Assembly: GCA_036874045.1 (NCBI GenBank)
Contig: CM072336.1
Coordinates: 26,053,501-26,117,500 of the forward strand
Source: Cymodocea nodosa
Lineage: Eukaryota; Streptophyta; Magnoliopsida; Alismatales; Cymodoceaceae
DNA: 64,000 bases
Direction: 5' to 3'
The notes below the pieces were generated by a model, which saw nothing but the letters and a program-made list of their open reading frames with translations, ran no database searches and was not told where the DNA came from. The translations under genes and the position numbers were made by a program. The stretch's first letter is position 1; each line of letters begins with the position of its first letter. Positions 56,403 to 64,000 of the stretch are shown one piece after another.

Positions 56403-59400
56403 TCAAGTGGAGTCGTCTGGTTCAAGAACCAGAGTTGGCTGGTAATCCAGAAACTGGCTGCAGTTAATCCCTTTTTCTGCGAAAGCCGAGACAAGCTTTG
56501 GAAAAAGCTTAGAAAGCATGATTTTGAAGCCAGCGGAGGTGGTTCTCTGACCTTCAGCTATTACGTCATTGCTAGCAAATTCATCACTGACATGTGCGCT
56601 GTCCATATATGCTTTGCAAGTTTGAAGAATTTGATGTGATCGAGAAGCAAAATGTTCCATAACAAGCTCTTCAAAATGCTGCATGACAGAAGAAAGCCAA
56701 ACTGTGTTGGTCAAGTAGCTAATTTGACAGCATTGTTGCATGTAAGCCTATAAATGGAAAAAGTTCATGTTACAGTTAATTAGCTATGAGTGAAAAGATC
56801 TAACGTTATATTGATAGTATAAATTTCCTTCCTATTTTTAATATGAGATTATTCTGATACTTCCTCATTTATAGTCTTCTTTCAAGTCTTACAGTTACTT
56901 TTATTTTTAAATCAGATGGATGTGTAGGGATTTAAGCTCAGAAGACCATAATAGGCTTTATTACCATAATAAAATATGGGCATTCAACTCAAAACCAATT
57001 GGATGTTCACATTTCAATAATTTGTATTTGCTACCATTTCAATAGTTTGTAGTAGGGTGTTCACATTTAATGTGGGTAAATGTATAATTTTTGTTAACGT
57101 TGTTGTCGATTTAACTATCTCTTTGGCTAATTACTGACAGGTCTATCATTTAACCCACAATTTTACCTGTTAATATGAAGGATAAGAATAAAGGTAAGTA
57201 TAAGCCAATTCTATACTCATCTCATTTACAAACGTAAATGTGATGGGCCACCTAGAGATGCCTAAAAAGAGGTTCATGGATCACAATGGTATTTATTTAC
57301 TTTTGAGTAAGGTTAAAATTCTATTTACGGTATTTACCTTTGGAGACTTGTGTAGCTGGTACAGCATTGACTTGCGAGATAGAAGGAAAGCATTCTCGTT
57401 GTAAGTAACAGAGTTCTTTTCTCCTTCAGCTCTACCAATTTGTTTATCGTAACCGGCTTCATTAAAATATGGTTTGTCATTTAGCACAAGTGCTTGAAGG
57501 GACAAGAGGACTTGGAGAATGTTTGAACTTTCCGGGTTCCATACTTCAGTTCCGGTGCCAGTCCATGTATTAAGGAGGCTAAGACATACTTTCCCAGATT
57601 CATAGAGGTTTGGGTTCAAGCGGAGGCCACCAGAGATATAGTATACTAACTGCAAAGCAAGTACAGATCAAAAGGTTTATGATTTGCTCCGCACAGATAT
57701 AAGGAAATTTTATGGCACAAGGTGTTAAATTATTTATTTGTAATTATAGATCCTACCATACATGCATTTGCATGAATAGTTAAGATTAAAAATTAATGAC
57801 AACTAAAAAAATATTATGATACTCATGCGGGCACAATAATCATATTATATGTATATCGGATTAATGTACACAAGAGCTTTCCAAGAATATAAAGTAATTT
57901 GGAAAGCCTTTCTTCCCTCCATTAATTTCATCTTAGCACTACATTTTCAATTTAAGGAATGGTCTATGAGAGCATGCTGAAAATCTAGCACAAAACAAAA
58001 ATTAAAATATTTAATATGCACTAAAGCAAACATTAAAATAAGAACTAGGTTCAGATGATAATTTTTATTCATGTCGATGGATAGATCTTAGAGTATGGTT
58101 GCAAGACAAGTGTCCTGAGAATAAAAATCACGGAAATATTTCAGTACCGGTACAACAAGCCCAAACTGGAATAACAAGTCAAATTCCTACCATCAGTATC
58201 TGACAGAACAGAAGTACGACTTTTTGCCAGAAAACAAGCCTAAGGCTGCTTGGAAGATCATATAAATAACAATCAGTAATACCACAATAACAATCAATAT
58301 TGATCTACCATGTGGGTCAACAAAAATCCTTTCCTTCCTAATCCCACCCATCACTAAATATTTTGTTAGATCACGCAATTTGAAATATTTTTTACTATTT
58401 TAACCCAAGTAGTTGTTTATCTTCCCCCAACTCCTAGTTCCACTTAAATTTATTAAACATTTTTTTAATTATAGATGCATCTATAACAGGTACATTTATA
58501 AGCCTTATATGGACTCAACTAAACCATCTGAGATGTTTTTGTCATATTATACTCAATTGGTGTAAGTTCGGTGAGAATTCTAAAACATTCAAATAAAATC
58601 ATATTTTATGTCGTAATTTCTGCAACACTTATTTTTTTATATATTCATATTTGACAGTTCAACACTCCATGTCATAAAGCATAGTTACACAAATGAATGT
58701 CACGTAGCTATTTTCTTTTATTTTTAGGAACATTTTTCATCACACAATATTCCAAATGAATTTCTCTACTTTATTCAACATAATTTAGTTTTACAGACAT
58801 TTTCAGTAATTGCCCCGTTGCTGCTTATCATAGATTTTAAGTCTGTAAAATTTTTACTTTTACGAATCTTGTGACCATTTACTTTTATGCCTTGCACCCT
58901 TATTATTATCCATGTCAATTTGTATTCCATATATTCAGTCATGGTATATTGCTTAGTGTCAATCTTTTTTGCTTTATCTCTTCATAATTCTATTAAGAGT
59001 TAATTTCTACTTTGTGTCATCTATAAATAACATATGCCAAAAAATTTCTTGTTAAAGTTCTTTAGTTATTTATGTAATATAACAATCAGCAATACTTTAT
59101 TAAATTAGATGACAATAAACTGGACTAAACTAGCAAATTACCTATCATCAGATGGCCAAAAATTCAAATTACTTACAGGTGGTTCATGGGGATATTCAGA
59201 AGGAAGACATATGTCAAAGAAGAAAAGAGCATCTTGGTAGGGAGTTCCAGCTGCTCCAACAATGGATGCCCTCAAAAGATCCATTCTTCCTTCATAAACT
59301 CTCACATAGATGGTATCTGTTGAAAATTCAACGCATATACTTAATAATCTCAAAACAATAATGAAGAAAAAAAATGCCACAAGGTTTCAAGTATGCAGAT

Positions 59401-61934
59401 TCAATAGTCTCATGAAAAGTGCAACTTCACTCAAAATTCAAATGTACGTTAGCTGTATTCTGTAATTAACCAAAATATAAAATTTTCTAAAAGATTTCCC
59501 AAACTACCACACAAAAAATACATAAGGATTTGATATAACTCTTGCATGTTTCTCTGATATGTGAAACTAACATATGATACATCTTGGAATTGATTGATGG
59601 GACCATACGTAATTAGCTTGCATGTCATTGTAAAATGTTTAATTGTCACGTATGTCATTGTAAAGAATATTTATTGGTATGCCCTCCTAAAAATTAAATC
59701 TTTTTAAAAATTCCATCACGATTACTAATTGATAAGATGGATTAAGTTAGAATAAGATGATAATAGAGATAATTTCGTAATTTCTCAAGTACGTAAAGAA
59801 ACAACCCAAAGTTAAATATTTTAACATATAGTCATGTTTTAGTATGACAAACCAATAAAAAGATATTTTATAGTGAAATATGTAACAATATAGGATTTTA
59901 CAATGATGCATGAAATTCCAACTCAAAAATAGTATGAGAGATTCATCATTTATTAGTCTTCCACACTATCAATGTAGGATTATTTCAACATTCTTCCTCA
60001 CTTATGATTTATTTTATGCCGGTAAGTTTTTTTTTTTTATTCAAATAAATGTATATAAATTTGCTTTGATATCATGTGAAATTTTAAATTAAAATCAATT
60101 GATATTGAGTGAAAAGATATATCATATATTAGTTTAAGTTCAGTCTTTACATGATCAATGTAGATTATCCTAACGACATGCAATTAAAAGAATCCTAAAA
60201 ACACTAAACAATTGTTATTAATCCAAAAGATGCACAAGTAACAAAGGCCAAACTTGTAATAATCAGACAACTTCTGTCTTTACTTGTTATATCAATCAAG
60301 TCTACACTAGAAGCATAATGACACCTCAATCATCCCTGCAAGTTCAGAGTTTTATGGTCCAGGGATAATGCGGTAGATATAGTTTTATCTTATGAAATGC
60401 CTTTTTCGGTAGATAATATGGGACTCAGAACGATTCAACTTAGTGACATGTACCATGTCGGGAGGTGAAGCTGCAAAGTTGTAATTTTTTGGATCTTAGC
60501 ATCAACGAAAGGACAATAATTCTAACATAAGATAGTTTTGTCTTCAGTTGTTTTATCAATCAAGTCTACACTAGCACCTAAATCATTGCTGCAAATTGAG
60601 AGTTTTATGGTTTGGGGATAATATGATAGATGCTTTATCAAAAGGTAGTTGGTATTATCTTATAAAATGCCTCTTTTGGTAGATATTACAGGACTTGAAC
60701 GATTCAACTTAGTGACATGTATCTTTTTGGGAGGTGAAGCTCTAAGGGTATAATTTTTAGGATCTTAGCATCAATGGAAGGACAATAATTTTAGGATGAC
60801 CTAGCTTTTGAGAAAACATGAAAGAGGCGCTAAAAAATAAAATGGCAACAAAGTGAATGAGTAATTTATTTACAAGAGGATTGAATTGAAGGAAAAATAT
60901 AAAATATGATTATCCAAGAACATCGTGTCCATGCATTATTAATTAACAATTTCACAACTGTGACCTAAAGGACTTCCTGAGTTCTTAGAAAACCATATTC
61001 TAATTTTTTTCCCCTTCAATCTATGCCCAGATTATCATAATAATTTCTTAAGTTCAGGTACTCATGGTGTAGAAAGAAACAAATATCAAATGATAATAAT
61101 CAATGTAAATAATATAAGGAAATTTCATTCTTTTTCCAGACTTGAGAGTGAATAACCTGGGAGATCTTTTTCTAGGATACTCCATTCTTGCTGGATCCTT
61201 CTACACCAAGATCTTTTCATCTGCAGAACAAAAAAAATCTAATTTTAATAAAGGTAAAACAGTTTCTTGAAGAATGTGGAGAAAAATGATAAACTTCTAA
61301 CCTGGGAAGAAATCAATTCCTTTCCACCAACACCAACAAAATGATGGTCTGAGTAGTCATCTACCGCATCAAACTTCTTGAATATTTTATTCACATTCGC
61401 TGGGGAATCAATACCCAAGTTCACTTTTCTTGAAACCTGCTTATCTACATGTTCTGTCTTAAAATCTGGCTTGAAGGATAGCTTTTCATATTGATTGAAG
61501 TTTTCTGTGCTTTCTAAATCGTGTGATTCTACATGTGAATTGCAGTTTCTGTCAGGATCATCAGTATAACCATTAGACAACAAACTTGAACCATGAAATC
61601 CGAAATATCTTGCAGCAGATGTCATAATGAACCTAATTGTTGCAGGAGGAAACCAAAGAGAACTAGAAGAAAAAAGGTACTCCATGCACTCTTCCCTAGA
61701 ATCATTTAAGTCCAACTCCTGCAAACAGAATTCACAATTAAGAGGTTCCATGTGAACTTAAAATGAATAGCAACTAGGTAAACAAAAAAATATTACCTTT
61801 TGTTTCTTTTGGGATGATGGTATTTCCTGGTCAGGCATTTCTTCACTGGTTCCCTCAATTTCTTCACCATTGATTAAAGAAATTGCAGTATTAACATCAA
61901 AATTTTCTATACCAAAGACTTCAGATGGGTTAAC
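56403..61934 (-). CDS. Large E2 ubiquitin-conjugating enzyme, copy 2 (5' end outside the window)
   Basis: The tandem relative of copy 1. Exons found, in transcription order: 61934-61797, 61718-61302, 61220-61157, 59316-59177, 57649-57338, 56678-56403, giving 448 codons plus stop. Earlier exon(s) are needed because the first block begins at an acceptor in phase 0 without a start, so the gene runs off the right edge or starts in an exon I could not see. The three core exons have exactly the same lengths as in copy 1 (64, 140, 312 bp) with the same phases. The catalytic cysteine is in NLYESGKVCLSLLNTW (codon near 57586). A single SDHH-type box (DAVDDYSDHHF) precedes the UBC domain. The N-terminal part (VNPSEVFGIENF, ECMEYLFSSSSLWFPP) is unlike copy 1, and the tail EPDDST differs. 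By eye about two thirds of residues match copy 1 in the catalytic exon. The duplication is therefore old. Confidence 0.88.
58640..59075 (-). mobile_element. RTE-type LINE fragment in E2 copy 2 intron
   Basis: Minus-strand readings in several frames match plant RTE: a MLFIDDT-like piece near 59020 (usual MLFADDIVLV), YMEC-like remains, then VNGHKIRKSKNFTDLKSMIS, SNGAITENV and FGILCD near 58650-58850. It parallels 29620-29940 in NFS2 intron 4. It is truncated at both sides and frame-broken. Confidence 0.65.
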
Positions 61935-63632
61935 CTGGAGAAAACAGTGAGGATATATTTTGGAATGAATTCTGATACAAAGACATAAGATGGTCACAAA
62001 ATATTTAATTTTTTTGGACGCAAAATACTGAATTATCATGGTGAGTTCTTATGAAAGAAAAGATGGCTTGTTCCCCAAATTCACTAAAATTGTGTCGGAG
62101 GAAAATTTTGGTTTGAAAAGATCTCAAACAAAAGTAACACCATCAAGGAATATTCCCGAGGACTTACAGTTAGAATCCAATCTTCTACGTAAGTGTAATA
62201 GGTGATAATAATATGTTTGATTCGAAAGGTTCTACTGTCTAAGATTGTGAGATGAAAACCTTCAAATCCTAACAAAGACCTGTTTGTGGACCAAATTTGA
62301 AAGAAAATAAAATTGTGAAGCCAACAAGAAAAAGTAAAAAATGATTTCCTGTTGTCCAACTTTTCTAATGTTTTCTCCTACTTGAGTAAAAAAAGGAAAT
62401 TTAATTTAATTTTCTTGTAAATCATTTCTTTGCATTTATGCATGTTATGCAGATTACTAGAAATTCAAAATTCAATTTGCTAATAACAAAGAAAACAGAC
62501 GAAAACTTATATATTATTGATTAAATATTATTCAATGTATTTATTTTTTAATTAGTTAACTAAGAAAATTACAATTATCACCGTAATGGTAAAAGGCATA
62601 ACATTATGTCTAAGAACAATGATGCATTTATTTTCAATGTTCGGATTTTTTAAGGTAAGAATACTTGCTAAGATTGAGGGTTGTTTAAGCCACAATGTCC
62701 TTTATTGTCAGATGGATTTTAATGTGAACCTTATAACCATGAAAAATCTTATTCAATTCTTTTCTTTTGGATCTACAATGGACGAAAACAAAGAGATTGG
62801 GCAATGGATTTGAACACATGTAGACATTTGAATGGATATAATGTTCAATTGATACTTGGATGACTTCAATTGAGTCATTGTGAATCTTTTTCTTTTCCAA
62901 TGATAGGCACTACATTCAAGATGACATAATTGCTATTCCATTAATAGTAAACAAAACATTATAATATAGACTAGTGTCATAATATGTATGGAAAGATCAC
63001 GATACTCAAAAAAAATAAAATAAAATGAAGTACACTCTATTTTTTGATTAAAAGTTCATTAATAATTTTATAATAACTAAATGATAAAATACAAGTCGTT
63101 TGACAAAAAAATTAGTAAAACAATTCAGGCATTACCAAGTAAAATATAATATTATGATTCAAAATAAATGGAATTATATTTCAAATCTGTATGATGGAGT
63201 TAAACATGACATATTAAATTATTATATTTCTAATTATAGTATTATAATATTTTTAAAGTCTATTTTATGATTCTAAAACAGTCATAAATGACGCTATACT
63301 ATTTTTATCTAAATTTAAAAATAGCTAATATTAAGAGAATATCATCATTGTAGAAATCATTAATTTAAATTAAAAACATTTAGATGGAAATGAACATATC
63401 AACACCTTAATTATATATTCTTCTGAATTTTTTTGAAATTCAATGGCTAGGAAGAGAAATGGATACATTAGATTTATACATGCATGGAAAGTAAAGGAAT
63501 TCATTCCTTTATGTAATTAATTTTATAATTTAAATGGTTCTATGTCAATTCCTATTCTTTCAAGTTGTATAGACCCTCTCTTATAGTAGGCATTGCCAAA
63601 TTGTGGAAATGTTGATAGCATGCAACATAACT
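61935..63632. other. Probable 5' intron of E2 copy 2
   Basis: AT-rich sequence upstream of the first recognised exon. The frame of that exon happens to stay open to an ATG at 62039, but the stretch reads like intron (TTTTCTCCAG acceptor at its end) and the encoded residues are hydrophobic noise. Minus-strand open stretches at 62084-62359 and 62685-62900 match nothing. No transposon ends were seen. Confidence 0.45.
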
Positions 63633-64000
63633 AAGGTATTTAGTATCAATATTGCATCTGGTCTTATAGAAAAAAGACACGTATCAAATATCAATGGAAA
63701 TTTCAGTAGAGATGGTACAAAGTCATGAAAAAGTAAAATTTCAAAGGAAAATTCTCAAATTTCAACTTAAAACTCTAAAATAAGATAAAAAGAATTATAA
63801 TAGACATTTAAAATCAATTAGATTAATTTTTAGACAATTATACAAAAAAGTGTTGTTTCATTTTACGGTCCATAACTTGTAAATAACCACAAAATTAAAT
63901 AAAAAAATATAACTTAAATTAAAAAAATATCATTCAATACCATGAAGGGAGTCTGAGGGGGGCTCATGTTTATTGTTGTCTCCTTCCAGTTGTTGTTATT
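63633..64000. repeat. Repeat shared with E2 copy 1 intron 2
   Basis: The partner of 51033-51420, same orientation, extending to the window edge. Key shared strings are AAGGTATTTAGTATCA, TTTCAAAGGAAAA, GACATTTAAAATCAATTAGA and CAATACCATG. Where it ends is unknown. Confidence 0.75.

Noticed and set aside
61758-62039. Reading E2 copy 2 as starting at the in-frame ATG at 62039
   Set aside because: The added residues are hydrophobic noise, a good acceptor lies exactly before VNPSEVF, and the family has a longer N-terminal part; an upstream exon is more likely.

Overview
This window is nuclear DNA from a flowering plant. The evidence is plant-type split genes with GT-AG introns, a chloroplast-targeted ribosomal protein, a chloroplast cysteine desulfurase, a plant-clade GT92 glycosyltransferase, and AT-rich introns and spacers full of plant retroelement and LINE remains. 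I cannot place it below angiosperm level. There are no operons, CRISPR arrays or prokaryotic features, and no tRNA or rRNA gene that I could recognise.

Layout. 1-1462: spacer with a GC-rich island (about 300-860) of unknown meaning. 1463-3783 (+): plastid ribosomal protein bS20c, 3 exons, 186 aa. 3784-5954: spacer with a diverged ~75-bp tandem repeat. 5955-13680 (-): GT92 (DUF23) glycosyltransferase, 11 exons, 539 aa. 13681-17090: AT-rich spacer with a broken, unidentified host-type coding fragment near 16.1-16.6 kb. 17091-20416 (-): old Ty1/copia element with both LTRs. 21191-42488 (+): chloroplast SufS-type cysteine desulfurase NFS2, 10 exons, 465 aa, spread over 21.3 kb because its introns hold L1-type and RTE-type LINEs, a short LTR element, a copia fragment and a TIR element with an 11-bp target duplication. 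45836-46210 (-): one-exon gene for a small acidic protein with a possible organelle presequence. 48097-54155 (-) and 56403-61934 (-): two tandem, same-strand genes for large E2 ubiquitin-conjugating enzymes of the plant UBC25/26/38 type. The first looks complete (8 exons, 511 aa); the second runs off the right edge at its 5' end.

The exon maps were built by hand. For NFS2, GT92, bS20c and the first E2, every junction keeps frame and the summed exons give an open protein ending at a stop, so these four models are strong. The genes are neighbours by position only; I see no shared pathway apart from NFS2 and bS20c both acting in the plastid.

I did not find a clear undescribed system. The most interesting observations are: (1) the first E2 gene has an exon plus its intron duplicated in tandem, giving two copies of a conserved SDHHY-type box and an apparent GC-AG intron on one copy; (2) the 5' introns of both E2 genes share a ~370-390 bp block in the same orientation; (3) a TIR element in NFS2 intron 4 has an 11-bp target duplication and an RTE LINE inside it; (4) an exact 140-bp-period duplication ends at the stop codon of the small acidic-protein gene; (5) a CpG-rich island sits in an AT-rich NFS2 intron and may be a captured gene fragment.
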